Shown: piece after piece, positions 25,773 through 35,235 of the stretch
Layout: each line of letters begins with the position of its first letter
Numbering within the stretch: position 1 is the first letter of the stretch
From: Albidovulum litorale
GTDB lineage: Bacteria > Pseudomonadota > Alphaproteobacteria > Rhodobacterales > Rhodobacteraceae
Direction of reading: 5' to 3'
Length of the DNA stretch: 64,000 nt
NCBI RefSeq assembly: GCF_025751495.1
Contig: NZ_JAOWKZ010000001.1
Coordinates: forward strand, 62,001 to 126,000
Translations under genes and position numbers: made by a program
Notes under the pieces: model-generated
What the model was told of the DNA's origin: nothing
What the model saw: only the letters and a program-made list of their open reading frames with translations
Database searches by the model: none

Positions 25773-26557
25773 GCTCCGGCCTCCGCCTTGACCTTGTTCT
25801 TGAGACCACGGCCCAGATAGGCCTCGATCACTGCTTCGTTCTGCATGATGCTGTCTGCGGAACCCTTGGCCAGCACTTTGCCCTCGGCCATGACGATGAC
25901 CGGGTCGCAGAGGCGGCCGATGAAATCCATGTCGTGTTCGATCACGCAGAACGTATAGCCGCGTTCCTTGTTCAAACGGACGATCGCGTCGCCGATCGTA
26001 TTCAGGAGCGTGCGGTTCACGCCCGCGCCAACCTCGTCTAGGAATACGATCTTGGCTTCGACCATCATCGTGCGGCCAAGTTCGAGAAGTTTTTTCTGAC
26101 CGCCCGACAGATTGCCTGCCCGTTCATCGGCCAAATGGGAAATCGTGAGAAAGTCGAGGACATCATCGGCCTTCTTCGCAAGCTCTGCTTCTTCCTCGCG
26201 GATTCGGCCGCGATGGAACCAGGTATTCCACAAAATCTCGCCCGATTGTCCGGCGGGTACCATCATCAGGTTCTCGCGCACTGTCATCGAGGAAAACTCG
26301 TGCGCGATCTGGAAGGTGCGCAGGAGGCCCTTGTGAAAGAGGTCGTGCGGCGGCAGGCCGGTGATGTCCTCGCCATCCATGATCACCTTGCCCGAAGTCG
26401 GTTGGTAGACCCCGGCTATGACGTTGAAAAGCGTGGATTTCCCGGCCCCGTTCGGTCCGATCAACCCGGTGATCGAGCCTTTGGCGATCTCCATGGAAGC
26501 GCCGCTGACGGCCTGAAAGCCGCCGAAATGCTTGTGCAGATCCTCGACGATGATCAT
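25769..26557 (-). CDS. livG: Branched-chain-type ABC transporter ATPase LivG
   Basis: 262 aa from the ATG at 26557 (GGGGGA upstream); the long in-frame stretch before it is not coding. Walker A is GPNGAGKST (34-42), with LSGGQKKLLELGR as signature, IVFLDEVGAGV as Walker B and VIEHDMDF as switch. The C-terminal extension after the switch is typical of LivG. It is separated from the binding-protein gene by a terminator-like hairpin. Confidence 0.93.
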   Translation of the reverse strand: MIIVEDLHKHFGGFQAVSGASMEIAKGSITGLIGPNGAGKSTLFNVIAGVYQPTSGKVIMDGEDITGLPPHDLFHKGLLRTFQIAHEFSSMTVRENLMMVPAGQSGEILWNTWFHRGRIREEEAELAKKADDVLDFLTISHLADERAGNLSGGQKKLLELGRTMMVEAKIVFLDEVGAGVNRTLLNTIGDAIVRLNKERGYTFCVIEHDMDFIGRLCDPVIVMAEGKVLAKGSADSIMQNEAVIEAYLGRGLKNKVKAEAGA

Positions 26558-26622
26558 GCGTTTCCCCCATCTTCGCCGGACCGTCGTTGCAGTCGGGAAG
26601 TTGTTCTTCTTTATATGGAAAA

Positions 26623-26645
26623 GCAGCCCGGACGTGCCGGGCTGC
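26623..26645 (-). terminator. Hairpin between the binding-protein gene and livG
   Basis: GCAGCCCGG / CCGGGCTGC with a 5-nt loop; the leftward RNA continues TTTTCC. It lies 18 bp after the binding-protein stop. It probably gives partial termination, so that the periplasmic binding protein is made in excess over the membrane components. Confidence 0.75.
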
Positions 26646-26663
26646 CTGTTCGTGTCACTGATA

Positions 26664-27848
26664 TCAGCGGAACTTGACGGTTTCGTACTTGCCGTCCTTG
26701 AACTCGATCTCGCGGTAGTTGCCAGCCGATTCACCCGGTCCGATCAGTTCCACCGCCGAGGCGCCGACATAGTCAATGTCCTCACCGGCAGCGATCAGGT
26801 CGAGCGCCTTGCCCAGTTCACCCGGGAAGATCTCGGTACCCGGTGCGTTGGCGATGTCCATGACCTTGCCGGCGAAATCAGCCGAGTTGGACGAATTTGC
26901 TGCCGCCATCGACAACATGATCAGTGCTGCCGCGTCGTAGCTTTCCGGTGCAAAGGGGCCTGTACCCTCGAACCCAGCGGCCGCCGCCATTTCCTGGAAG
27001 ATGCCGGCACCGGCGCTGTCGGTGCCCGGATAGGCGCCATAGGAGCCGTTGATCTCGGCGCCGAAGTTCTCGTTAAGTTTCTCACCAACCATCCCGTCGG
27101 GGAAATAGAAGGTCGAGAATGCGCCGGTATCGAGCGCCGCGCGGGTAATGCCAGAGCCGCCCTGATCGACATAGCCCGCAACCACCAGCACGTCACCGCC
27201 AGCAGAGGCCAGCGCGCCGACTTCAGCCGAGTAATCCGCCTTGCCGTCCTCATGCGCAGACGAAATGGTCACCGTGCCGCCGGCCTCTTCCCAGTTGCGC
27301 TGGATCGCTTCGGCCAGACCTTTGCCATAGTCGTTGTTGGTGTACGTGATGGCAATCGACGAAACACCCTTCTCCTTCAGGATGTCACGAACAATTTCAC
27401 CCTGACGCGCATCGGACGGCGCTGTACGGAAGAACAGACCGTTGTCCTCGGCCGTCGAAAGGCCGGGCGAAGTGGCCGAAGGCGAAATCATCACGATACC
27501 GTTCGGCACGGCGACGTTTGCAAGGATCGCGCCGGTCACGCCCGAACAGTCGGCCCCCATGATCGCAGAGACCTTGTCGGTCGTCACCAAACGCTCGGCG
27601 GCGGCAGTTGCAGCAGCGGCGTCGACGCAGGTCGAGTCGCCACGGATCGAAGTCACGGTGGACCCACCCAGCAGCTTGCCCGAGTCGGTCACTTCCTTCA
27701 TCGCCAGTTCCGCGCCGGCACCCATCGCCGGGGTGATCGATTCCAGCGGGCCGGTGAAACCAAGGATCGTGCCGATCTTGATGTCTTCGGCACCGGCGGC
27801 GCCCGCGGTCAACGCGGCGATCGCGGTGGCGGTCAGGATTTTTTTCAT
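26664..27848 (-). CDS. Periplasmic substrate-binding protein of the liv-type transporter
   Basis: 394 aa from the ATG at 27848 (GGGAG upstream). A signal peptide (MKKILTATAIAALTAGAAGA) precedes a type I periplasmic-binding fold of the LivJ/LivK family: IKIGTILGFTGPLESITPAMGAGAELAMKEV at the start, and later MGADCSGVTGAILANVAVPNG. First gene of the transporter operon. Substrate is not certain: the downstream N-demethylating flavoenzyme suggests betaine, dimethylglycine, sarcosine or a related compound, whereas family name alone would say branched-chain amino acids. Confidence 0.9.
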   Translation of the reverse strand: MKKILTATAIAALTAGAAGAEDIKIGTILGFTGPLESITPAMGAGAELAMKEVTDSGKLLGGSTVTSIRGDSTCVDAAAATAAAERLVTTDKVSAIMGADCSGVTGAILANVAVPNGIVMISPSATSPGLSTAEDNGLFFRTAPSDARQGEIVRDILKEKGVSSIAITYTNNDYGKGLAEAIQRNWEEAGGTVTISSAHEDGKADYSAEVGALASAGGDVLVVAGYVDQGGSGITRAALDTGAFSTFYFPDGMVGEKLNENFGAEINGSYGAYPGTDSAGAGIFQEMAAAAGFEGTGPFAPESYDAAALIMLSMAAANSSNSADFAGKVMDIANAPGTEIFPGELGKALDLIAAGEDIDYVGASAVELIGPGESAGNYREIEFKDGKYETVKFR

Positions 27849-27985
27849 TTCATTACTCCCATAGTTGGACCTTTGTCCTGACGGCACGTTAGAGTGGGCT
27901 GTCGGAAAAGAAAAGCCACTCCCGGCGTCAGGTTGGCTTCGGTTTACGCGGCGTTTTCGGGCAAAATCAACGATTCTGAACGGGC

Positions 27986-28016
27986 TCTGGCAAAGCTTCG
28001 CTTTGATCTGGCAAAG
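27986..28016. promoter_or_regulatory. Direct repeat 21 bp apart upstream of the transporter operon
   Basis: TCTGGCAAAG occurs at 27986-27995 and again at 28007-28016, exactly 21 bp (two helical turns) apart and about 140-170 bp upstream of the binding-protein start. AraC-type activators often bind such tandem sites, and a GlxA/AraC-type regulator gene ends 46 bp away. This is an inference from spacing. Confidence 0.4.
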
Positions 28017-28061
28017 TGCCGCCCAAACCGGTGATTTGTCACATTTTACCGAACGGATCAG

Positions 28062-29087
28062 TCAGAACGACAGGCGCGGCGTAATGATGGCCGATGTGCC
28101 ATGCGACCCGCGTTCGCGGTACGGCGTCGTCTGATAATGCGCCCGGTAGCATTTCGAGAAATGCGAGGGGCTGGCAAAGCCGCAGGCCAGCGCCACGTTG
28201 ATCACGCTCATATCGGTCTGCATCAGCAGGTTGCGGGCTTTCTGCAGACGTAGTTCCATGTAGTAACGCTTGGGGCTTCGGTTCAGGTATCGACGGAACA
28301 GACGTTCAAGCTGTCGCGTCGACATGCCGACATCTTCGGCAAGATCGGCGGGGCTGATCGGGTCCTCGATGTTCTGCTCCATCATCTGGATGACCTGCGA
28401 AAGCTTCGGATGCCGGACGCCGATCCGGGTCGGGATCGACAGGCGCTGAGTGTCCTGGTCGGTGCGGATAGAGGAGTAGATGAGCTGGTCGGCCACGGCG
28501 TTGGCTACATCCTCACCATGATCATCGGCGATGAGTTTCAGCATAAGGTCGATCGAGGCCGTGCCTCCTGCGGTGGAGATCCGGTTGCCATCTACGACGA
28601 AAACCGACTTGGTCAGCTTCACCTCGTCGAATTCCTCAAGAAAACTATCCTGGTTTTCCCAGTGAATCGTCGCACGCTTTCCATCTAGAAGCCCGGCCTT
28701 GGCCAGCGAATAAGCCGCTGTGCAGAGCCCGCCGATAGCGACGCCACGCCTCGCCTCGCGTCTCAGCCAGTTGACGACTGCCTTGGTGGTGGCAAGTTGG
28801 ACATCGATGCCGCCACAGACGAGGACTGTATCCTCGCGGTTGACCTCCTCGAGTCCCATGTCGAGCTTGAAGGCGGCGCCATTCGAACAGCGCACTTCGG
28901 AGCCGTTCTCGCCAGCCAGAAGCCACGTATAGGCGGTCTTGCCCATGACCCGGTTTGCGATGCGCAGAGGTTCGATGGCACAGGCGAAGCAAAGCATGGT
29001 GAACTGGTCAAGAAGGACGAATACAAACCTTCTTTGTTTCGGTGTTCCACCAGCTTCTTTTGTGCCCTTAGTGGGACCGACCACCAT
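28062..29087 (-). CDS. GlxA/GbdR-type AraC-family regulator with DJ-1-like domain
   Basis: 341 aa from the ATG at 29087; in-frame sequence further upstream is antisense to the DAHP synthase gene and not real. Residues ~20-190 form a DJ-1/PfpI (glutamine amidotransferase-like) domain with the nucleophile-elbow position C122 (GGLCTAAY). Residues ~230-325 form the AraC HTH pair ([46 protein letters not shown]). This layout matches GlxA, ArgR-type and GbdR regulators of arginine, choline and glycine-betaine catabolism. Adjacency to the transporter and FAD-GcvT enzyme favours a GbdR-like role. Confidence 0.88.
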   Translation of the reverse strand: MVVGPTKGTKEAGGTPKQRRFVFVLLDQFTMLCFACAIEPLRIANRVMGKTAYTWLLAGENGSEVRCSNGAAFKLDMGLEEVNREDTVLVCGGIDVQLATTKAVVNWLRREARRGVAIGGLCTAAYSLAKAGLLDGKRATIHWENQDSFLEEFDEVKLTKSVFVVDGNRISTAGGTASIDLMLKLIADDHGEDVANAVADQLIYSSIRTDQDTQRLSIPTRIGVRHPKLSQVIQMMEQNIEDPISPADLAEDVGMSTRQLERLFRRYLNRSPKRYYMELRLQKARNLLMQTDMSVINVALACGFASPSHFSKCYRAHYQTTPYRERGSHGTSAIITPRLSF

Positions 29088-29112
29088 TATCCGACCCCAT
29101 TCTGTCGTTTTA

Positions 29113-29138
29113 CGGACAAAAGCACTATTTTTTGTCCG
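29113..29138. promoter_or_regulatory. Inverted repeat in the glxA-like / DAHP synthase divergent promoter
   Basis: CGGACAAAA (29113-29121) and TTTTGTCCG (29130-29138) are exact inverses with an 8-bp spacer, 26 bp upstream of the regulator start and about 97 bp upstream of the DAHP synthase start. It is a candidate autoregulatory operator; no factor can be assigned. Confidence 0.5.
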
Positions 29139-29234
29139 CCCGCAAGTTGCATTTGCGGGGATATCGGTTTGCAAGGGTCGGTGCGCATCGCGTATAAGCC
29201 GCCCGTTATCGCTAAAGCCTGCGAGGAGGTTGAG

Positions 29235-30605
29235 ATGTCGAAGGGCTGGAAAAAATCCGATTGGCGCGTGAAGCCGCGGGTGCAGATGCCGGATTATCCC
29301 GACCTTTCGGCCGTGCAGGCGGTCGAGGCTCAGCTGGCCAAGATGCCGCCGCTGGTTTTCGCGGGAGAGACGCGAAAGCTCAAGCGGACGTTGGGCGAAG
29401 TGGCCGAGGGCAGGGCGTTCCTGCTGCAGGGCGGCGACTGCGCCGAAAGCTTCTCGGAATTCTCTGCCGACAATATCCGCGATACGTTTAAAGTCATCCT
29501 TCAGATGGCCATCGTGCTGACCTGGGGTGCCAAACTTCCGGTCGTGAAAATTGGTCGCGTGGCCGGTCAGTTCGCCAAACCGCGCTCGGCCCCGATGGAG
29601 ACGATCGGCGGCATCGAACTGCCATCCTATCGGGGCGACATCATCAACGGCTTCGACTTCACGGCGGATGCCCGTGTGCCCGATCCTGCGCGGATGTTGC
29701 AGGCCTATACCCAGGCTGCGGCCTCGCTGAACCTGCTCCGCGCCTTCTCGACGGGCGGATTCGCGGACATGCACCGGGTTCAGAGCTGGATCTCAGGGTT
29801 CACCGATGAGGACGAGGCGAAGAAATACCGCGAAGTCGCGACACGCATCCAGGACGCGATGGATTTCATGGCGGCCGCTGGGGTTACCTCAGACACCGTT
29901 CATGCGATGGCGACGGTCGATTTCTACACCAGCCACGAGGCGCTGCTTCTTGAATACGAAGAGGCGCTTTGCCGCATAGATTCGACCACGGGCCTGCCAG
30001 TCGCAGGCTCGGGCCACATGATCTGGATCGGCGACCGCACCCGGCAGCCCGATGGCGCCCATGTCGAGTTCGCGCGCGGAGTGCAGAACCCGGTCGGCCT
30101 GAAATGCGGGCCGTCGATGACCACTGACGACCTGAAGATCCTGCTGAACAAGCTCAACCCGGACAACGAGGCGGGACGGCTCACGCTCATCGCCCGCTTC
30201 GGCGCCGGAAAGGTCGGCGATCATCTGCCGCGCCTGATCCGGACCGTTGAGGAAGAGGGAGCAAAGGTTGTCTGGACCTGCGATCCGATGCACGGCAATA
30301 CGATCAAGGCGGCCTCGGGTTACAAGACCCGACCGTTCGAGAGCGTGCTGCGCGAGGTGCATGAGTTCTTTGCGGTTCACAAGGCCGAAGGCACGATCCC
30401 TGGTGGCGTGCATTTCGAGATGACCGGCAAGGATGTGACCGAGTGCACCGGCGGTGTCCGCGCTGTAACGGATGAGGATCTGTCGGACCGGTATCACACG
30501 GCCTGCGACCCGCGCCTCAATGCGTCGCAATCGCTGGAACTGGCCTTCCTCGTGGCCGAGGAACTTCAGGGCCGCCGGGCAATGCAAAAAGCGGCGGGCA
30601 TGTAG
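29235..30605 (+). CDS. 3-deoxy-7-phosphoheptulonate synthase, class II
   Basis: 456 aa. It condenses phosphoenolpyruvate and erythrose-4-phosphate to DAHP, the first committed step of aromatic biosynthesis. Class II (plant/actinobacterial type) signatures are clear: [73 protein letters not shown] and TCDPMHGNT. The ATG at 29235 has a perfect GAGGAGG 5 bases upstream; longer in-frame extensions are antisense to the regulator. A strong terminator follows the gene. Feeds the AroB and AroK steps encoded at 3.3-5 kb. Confidence 0.96.
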   Translation: MSKGWKKSDWRVKPRVQMPDYPDLSAVQAVEAQLAKMPPLVFAGETRKLKRTLGEVAEGRAFLLQGGDCAESFSEFSADNIRDTFKVILQMAIVLTWGAKLPVVKIGRVAGQFAKPRSAPMETIGGIELPSYRGDIINGFDFTADARVPDPARMLQAYTQAAASLNLLRAFSTGGFADMHRVQSWISGFTDEDEAKKYREVATRIQDAMDFMAAAGVTSDTVHAMATVDFYTSHEALLLEYEEALCRIDSTTGLPVAGSGHMIWIGDRTRQPDGAHVEFARGVQNPVGLKCGPSMTTDDLKILLNKLNPDNEAGRLTLIARFGAGKVGDHLPRLIRTVEEEGAKVVWTCDPMHGNTIKAASGYKTRPFESVLREVHEFFAVHKAEGTIPGGVHFEMTGKDVTECTGGVRAVTDEDLSDRYHTACDPRLNASQSLELAFLVAEELQGRRAMQKAAGM

Positions 30606-30635
30606 CCCGCCGCAGTCACTCGTTACTGATCCGAT

Positions 30636-30669
30636 AAAGGGCGGTCCGGCAGGGCCGCCCTTTCTTTTT
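30636..30669 (+). terminator. Intrinsic terminator of the DAHP synthase gene
   Basis: AAAGGGCGG-t-CC pairs with GG-g-CCGCCCTTT around a GGCA loop and is followed by CTTTTT. It starts 31 bp past the stop codon, just before the convergent PAS-protein gene ends. Confidence 0.85.
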
Positions 30670-30671
30670 GG

Positions 30672-31292
30672 TTACTGCGACACCACCAGTTTCAGATGCC
30701 CTCGGCTCCGTATCACCCTTGGCATGCCGCCACAGTAGGGCTCCGGTGCTTCCGCGAATCCATCTGGAAGCGGATGGCGAAGGGGATACCGGTGTTTTTG
30801 CGGTGAGGTGACAATCGGGCTGACCGTACATTCGTTCAGATCGAACCGGCGCGGGGCCCGCCCGATCGGACCCTCGGCCATAAAACATCCCAACGCACGG
30901 CTGATATCCCCAAGATCGCTCTTCAGCGGCAGGATCAGGAGTTTCGCATGCATCTCGGGTTTGCCAAACCCGGTCTCTGCCCTCAGAGTCAATTCCGCCG
31001 TTTTCGGCCCGCCAAACACGACCTGAAGGATGTCTGACACCTCTGTTCGTGATTTCGGCGTAAAGAGAGCGGTCAGCGGCATGCCACGCACTTCCATGCC
31101 CATCAGGTCGTTCAGATGCATGCCCGCCAGCCTGAAGCGGGCAACTTGCGGCGCGATCCGTTCCAGAACAAAGGCATATTCAAGGGCACGTTCGATCCCG
31201 CGCGGGTCAATCTCAGACCGGAACGGAACCTCACGCCCGTCACGCAGCGCTTCCCAATAGGCGCGAATCTCCGAGAGGTACTGGAATCTCAT
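30672..31292 (-). CDS. PAS-domain protein (PAS_5 type)
   Basis: 206 aa. The N-terminal two-thirds resembles the alphaproteobacterial PAS_5 family: IRAYWEALRDGREVPFRSEIDPRGIERALEYAFVLERIAP, then VARFRLAGMHLNDLMGMEVRGMPLTALF. No output domain follows, only a basic, poorly conserved tail. These stand-alone PAS proteins occur throughout Rhodobacteraceae and Rhizobiales without a settled role. Monocistronic and convergent with the DAHP synthase gene. Confidence 0.8.
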   Translation of the reverse strand: MRFQYLSEIRAYWEALRDGREVPFRSEIDPRGIERALEYAFVLERIAPQVARFRLAGMHLNDLMGMEVRGMPLTALFTPKSRTEVSDILQVVFGGPKTAELTLRAETGFGKPEMHAKLLILPLKSDLGDISRALGCFMAEGPIGRAPRRFDLNECTVSPIVTSPQKHRYPLRHPLPDGFAEAPEPYCGGMPRVIRSRGHLKLVVSQ

Positions 31293-31498
31293 GACCGACA
31301 GCTTTCACAATGCCAGAAACGCCATATCCGGCAAACGATTTCACCCCTCGACCGCGGCGACCGGTCGTCTGCGCACAAAGTCCCCGACCCACCATCGCGT
31401 TGTCGCAATGGTCAGCTTTTGTTAACTCTACGAGCAGAATGATTACTCAATTCTTAATATACCCGATCCAGCGGCAAACGGAGGCGCAAAAGTCTTAA

Positions 31499-32401
31499 AT
31501 GGTAAATGCAAGTCTGGTTTCGATGACGGGTTTCGCCACGCGCCGCGGAGAGGGTGAGGGATTCGGCTGGACGTGGGACGTCCGATCGGTCAACGGCAAG
31601 GGATTGGACCTGCGGCTGCGGTTGCCCGACTGGATCGATGGGCTGGAGCCCGCCGTGCGCGCCGCCGTCGCCAAAGTGGCCGGTCGCGGCAACATCACGC
31701 TGTCATTGAAACTGGCGCGCGAGACGGGCAGCGAGGCGCTGCGCGTCAACACCGCAGGGCTCGACGCGGTTCTGACCGCGCTGACCACGGTACGGGCTCG
31801 GGCAGAAGCGGCTGGATTGGAACTGGCAAAGCCTAGCGCCGCAGAGATTCTGTCCCTGCGTGGCGTCACCGATCAGGGGGGCGATGCGGAAGAGACGGGA
31901 CCGCTTCTCAAGGCTCTGCTGAACGACCTGACCCGACTACTGGCCGATTTCGCGGCCATGCGCGCGGCTGAGGGCAGGGCGCTCGGCGAGGTGATCAGCG
32001 CCCAGATTTCTCGGATCGAGGCTCTGGCGGCCGAGGCAAAGGCCGCCGCCGAAGCGCGCCGACCCGAGATGGAGCGGATGCTGCGTGAGAACCTTGCCCG
32101 GGTACTCGCCGGTGCAGCGGAGGCCGACCCGGCCCGCATCGCGCAGGAACTCGCCGTCATGGCCGTTAAGGCTGATGTGACGGAGGAGCTTGACCGGCTT
32201 TCCGCCCATATTGACGCCGCCCGCAAGCTTCTCGTGGAACATGGTGCCGTCGGCCGCAAGTTCGATTTTCTCATGCAGGAATTCATGCGTGAGGCGAATA
32301 CGCTCTGTTCAAAGTCCGGCAATGCGGGGCTGACCCGGATCGGGCTTGACCTCAAGACCGTCATCGACCAGATGCGGGAACAGGTTCAGAACGTGGAATG
32401 A
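31499..32401 (+). CDS. YicC-family endoribonuclease
   Basis: 300 aa. The start [15 protein letters not shown] matches YicC (usual start MTGFA). The middle has [12 protein letters not shown], and the C-terminus ends [44 protein letters not shown], the most conserved part of the family. YicC proteins act as RNA endonucleases in E. coli and B. subtilis. The start is uncertain: ATG 31499 lacks a well-spaced ribosome-binding site and ATG 31523 (MTGFA) is an alternative. The stop overlaps the gmk start (ATGA). Confidence 0.9.
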   Translation: MVNASLVSMTGFATRRGEGEGFGWTWDVRSVNGKGLDLRLRLPDWIDGLEPAVRAAVAKVAGRGNITLSLKLARETGSEALRVNTAGLDAVLTALTTVRARAEAAGLELAKPSAAEILSLRGVTDQGGDAEETGPLLKALLNDLTRLLADFAAMRAAEGRALGEVISAQISRIEALAAEAKAAAEARRPEMERMLRENLARVLAGAAEADPARIAQELAVMAVKADVTEELDRLSAHIDAARKLLVEHGAVGRKFDFLMQEFMREANTLCSKSGNAGLTRIGLDLKTVIDQMREQVQNVE

Positions 32402-33039
32402 AAATGAAACGCAAGGGCTTGCTGATCATCCTGTCCTCGCCCTCGGGTGCGGGCAAGTCGTCGCTGGCAAAACGGCTGATGCAATGGGACCCGACGCTGC
32501 GGTTTTCCGTCTCGGCCACGACCCGCAAGCCACGCAACGGCGAAGTGGACGGCAAGGATTACTATTTCCGGTCGCGCGACGCGTTTGAGGCGATGGTCGC
32601 AGCGGGCGAGATGTTGGAACATGCCGAGGTTTTCGGCAACTTTTACGGCTCGCCCAAAGGGCCGGTTGAACAGGCCATGGAAGAGGGGCGTGACACGCTG
32701 TTTGACATCGACTGGCAGGGTGGCCAGCAGATCCGCCGGTCGTCGCTTGCCAAGGATGTCGTGTCGATCTTCATCCTGCCGCCGTCGATCGCAGATCTAG
32801 AGGCACGCCTGCGCAACCGCGCCCAGGACAGTGACGAGGTCATCGCAGGCCGTATGGCCAAAAGTCGGGATGAGATCAGCCACTGGGGCGAATACGACTA
32901 TGTCATCATCAACCGCGATCTGGACGTTGCGGAGGAAGAATTGAAAACCATCCTCAAGGCTGAACGCGCGAAGGCAGACCGGCAACCAAGCCTGACAGAA
33001 TTCGTGCGTGGCCTCAATGCGGAGTTCGACAAGAGATGA
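32398..33039 (+). CDS. gmk: Guanylate kinase Gmk
   Basis: 213 aa. It phosphorylates GMP to GDP with ATP. The P-loop SPSGAGKSS (14-22) is followed by the GMP-binding [19 protein letters not shown] segment, then [18 protein letters not shown] and [11 protein letters not shown]; the LID arginines are present ([13 protein letters not shown]). It overlaps yicC by 4 bp, a conserved pairing, and the carbonic-anhydrase-like gene by 4 bp downstream. Complements GuaA in guanine nucleotide synthesis. Confidence 0.97.
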   Translation: MKMKRKGLLIILSSPSGAGKSSLAKRLMQWDPTLRFSVSATTRKPRNGEVDGKDYYFRSRDAFEAMVAAGEMLEHAEVFGNFYGSPKGPVEQAMEEGRDTLFDIDWQGGQQIRRSSLAKDVVSIFILPPSIADLEARLRNRAQDSDEVIAGRMAKSRDEISHWGEYDYVIINRDLDVAEEELKTILKAERAKADRQPSLTEFVRGLNAEFDKR

Positions 33040-33554
33040 TCTATGCGCTTGAAGGCATCGTCCCCGAAATAGCCGAGGACGCCTGGGTTGCCCCCGATGC
33101 CAACGTAATCGGCAAAGTGGTGCTGGAGGCGGGGGCGAATGTCTGGTTCGGCTCGACGTTGCGTGGCGACAATGAGGAAATCCGGGTGGGGCGCGGCTCC
33201 AACATTCAGGAAAACTGTGTTCTGCACACGGATATGGGATTTCCCCTGACCATAGGCGCGGATTGCACCATCGGCCACAAGGCGATGCTGCATGGCTGTA
33301 CCATTGGCGAGGGCAGCCTGATCGGCATGGGGGCGACCGTTCTGAACGGCGCAAAGATCGGCAAGGGGTGCCTGATTGGGGCAAATGCTCTGATCACCGA
33401 GGGCAAGGAAATTCCGGATGGCAGCCTCGTGATGGGGGCGCCGGGCAAGGTCGTGCGGGAACTCGACGACGGCGCCCGAGCACGGCTTCTGGCCTCTGCC
33501 GCACATTACCGGTCCAATGCGACCCGGTTCCGCGCTGGACTGAAGCCGGTCTGA
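33036..33554 (+). CDS. Gamma-class carbonic anhydrase-like hexapeptide protein
   Basis: 172 aa. A left-handed beta-helix of hexapeptide repeats, with the three zinc-ligand histidines H64 (VLHTD), H81 (IGHKAML) and H86 (LHGCTIG). The remainder fits the YrdA/PaaY-type gamma carbonic anhydrase-like family. Activity in this subfamily is not always demonstrated. The ATG overlaps the gmk stop, so it forms the third gene of the yicC-gmk operon. Confidence 0.9.
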   Translation: MIYALEGIVPEIAEDAWVAPDANVIGKVVLEAGANVWFGSTLRGDNEEIRVGRGSNIQENCVLHTDMGFPLTIGADCTIGHKAMLHGCTIGEGSLIGMGATVLNGAKIGKGCLIGANALITEGKEIPDGSLVMGAPGKVVRELDDGARARLLASAAHYRSNATRFRAGLKPV

Positions 33555-33559
33555 AACGG

Positions 33560-33964
33560 TCAGTCAGTCCCGTCCAGTACGATGAGATCAATCTGAATCT
33601 CCGGGCTGTGACGGCGGACTTCCGAAATAACTTTCCCGGCGTCGGGCAGGCGAGGCGTCACAGCATAAAGGCGTCCGCCGAAACCCAGCCGGACCAACAG
33701 ATCAGCCAAATCAAGAATATCCCACCGGCTTTCGAAGAGCCGTCCGACAAAGATATCGGGTGTGGTGCGCGCGAGCAAACGCAGATCGACATCATTGAAA
33801 CCAACGGTTTCCACAGTGGTATTGGCCGTTTCGCGGATCAAGTCGATCAATCGCGGTGGAAGATCGACTGCAACAACATGCAGAGGGCGGTCATCTGCAT
33901 TCTCATACACAGGCAAGGGTTCCGCGCAGGATGTCTGCATCGGATCGCTCTTGGCGCGCGACAT
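33560..33964 (-). CDS. Conserved-looking protein of unknown function
   Basis: 134 aa. After ~25 variable residues the sequence LHVVAVDLPPRLIDLIRETANTTVETVGFNDVDLRLLARTTPDIFVGRLFESRWDILDLADLLVRLGFGGRLYAVTPRLPD alternates strands and helices, like a degenerate receiver or Rossmann-type domain. It lacks the phosphorylatable Asp pattern of a true receiver. It converges on the carbonic-anhydrase gene (5 bp gap) and is divergent from phoR. I do not recognise the family; genuine coding is supported by composition and position. Confidence 0.6.
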   Translation of the reverse strand: MSRAKSDPMQTSCAEPLPVYENADDRPLHVVAVDLPPRLIDLIRETANTTVETVGFNDVDLRLLARTTPDIFVGRLFESRWDILDLADLLVRLGFGGRLYAVTPRLPDAGKVISEVRRHSPEIQIDLIVLDGTD

Positions 33965-34156
33965 GATCGGCCTTCATTGTGAAACCAAGCCCGTCAACGG
34001 AAGACGTGTTGGACGGCGCTATGACGTGGAATTTGGCACTACTAAAACTTTAGCAGACGAAGCGGTCAGAGAAAAGTCGCGCAACCGGCAGATTTACTTT
34101 TAATATTTGCTATCGCAGGTTCCTCTGTGTTCGCTGCCCTTTCACGGAGCATTGGC

Positions 34157-35197
34157 ATGCAGGCAAGCCTTGCGAGGGATTTTCTTGAAGCGGTTCCGAT
34201 GCCGCTGATGCTCGTTGGCACCGATCAGCGGGTGAGGGTTGCAAACCGGGCTGCGGCCGATCTGTTCGGTTCGGAGGTAGAGGGCCGCAATTGCAGCGCG
34301 TTCCTTCGACACCCGTCCTTCCTGACCGGGCTGGAGGAATGCCTGAGCGGTCAGGGCAACCGGACGGCGCGGATCACTCTGTCGGGCAAGGCGCAGGATA
34401 CCCACCTTTCTGTGACCTACTCGCCGGTCGCACTCGAGGGCAGTCCCGGCGTTCTCGTCGCCTTCGAGGATCTGACTGCGCTTGAACAGGCTGTCGCCAT
34501 GCGTCGCGATTTCGTCGCCAATGTCAGTCATGAACTGCGCACGCCCCTGACCGCCCTGGTCGGCTTTATCGAAACCCTGCGCGGCGCGGCCCGCGATGAT
34601 CCCGGCGCCCGCGACCGGTTCCTCGGTATCATGGAGCGTGAGGCGGGGCGAATGATCCGTCTGGTCAACGATCTTCTGTCACTGAGCCGGGTAGAGGCAG
34701 AAGAGCGGCGGCGGCCAGCCAAGCCGGTGGACATTGTCGGCCTTCTGCGCGCGGCCTTGGTAACGCATCAGGAAACCGCGAAAGCCGCCGGCATCGTACT
34801 TACGCTGCAGGCCGACATTGATCTCGTCAATCTGCCGGGTGATGGTGATCAGTTGACGCAGGTCTTTCACAACCTCGTCGAGAACGCGATGAAATACGGC
34901 GGATCCGGAAAGGAGGTTACCGTCCGGGTTTCCGAGATTGAGCGCGAGCCGGTCCTGAAAGGACCTGCCGTGCAGGTGGAGGTTGTCGACCGTGGCGAGG
35001 GAATCGATCCGCTGCATCTGCCGCGACTCACTGAACGGTTTTACCGCGTCGACACCCATCGCAGCCGCGAAAAGGGCGGAACCGGCCTTGGACTCGCGAT
35101 TGTAAAACATATCGTCAACCGCCACCGGGGACGTCTCAAGATCGAAAGCGAACCGGGAAAGGGCAGCAGATTCATCGTCATACTCCCGAAGAACTGA
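34157..35197 (+). CDS. phoR: Phosphate-regulon sensor histidine kinase PhoR
   Basis: 346 aa from the ATG at 34157, which has CGGAG 7 bases upstream; a GTG at 34127 would add 10 residues. A PAS domain (about 10-108) is followed by HisKA with the phospho-acceptor H125 (VANVSHELRTPLTALVGF), then HATPase with NLVENAMKYG, DRGEGI and GGTGLGLAIVKHIVNRH. There is no membrane segment, unlike enterobacterial PhoR, so it is predicted to be cytosolic and probably reads phosphate through PstSCAB-PhoU. It heads the pst-pho block. Confidence 0.88.
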   Translation: MQASLARDFLEAVPMPLMLVGTDQRVRVANRAAADLFGSEVEGRNCSAFLRHPSFLTGLEECLSGQGNRTARITLSGKAQDTHLSVTYSPVALEGSPGVLVAFEDLTALEQAVAMRRDFVANVSHELRTPLTALVGFIETLRGAARDDPGARDRFLGIMEREAGRMIRLVNDLLSLSRVEAEERRRPAKPVDIVGLLRAALVTHQETAKAAGIVLTLQADIDLVNLPGDGDQLTQVFHNLVENAMKYGGSGKEVTVRVSEIEREPVLKGPAVQVEVVDRGEGIDPLHLPRLTERFYRVDTHRSREKGGTGLGLAIVKHIVNRHRGRLKIESEPGKGSRFIVILPKN

Positions 35198-35235
35198 CAT
35201 GAAATGGTTCCGGACCTCGTCACTGCCCAATGGCG

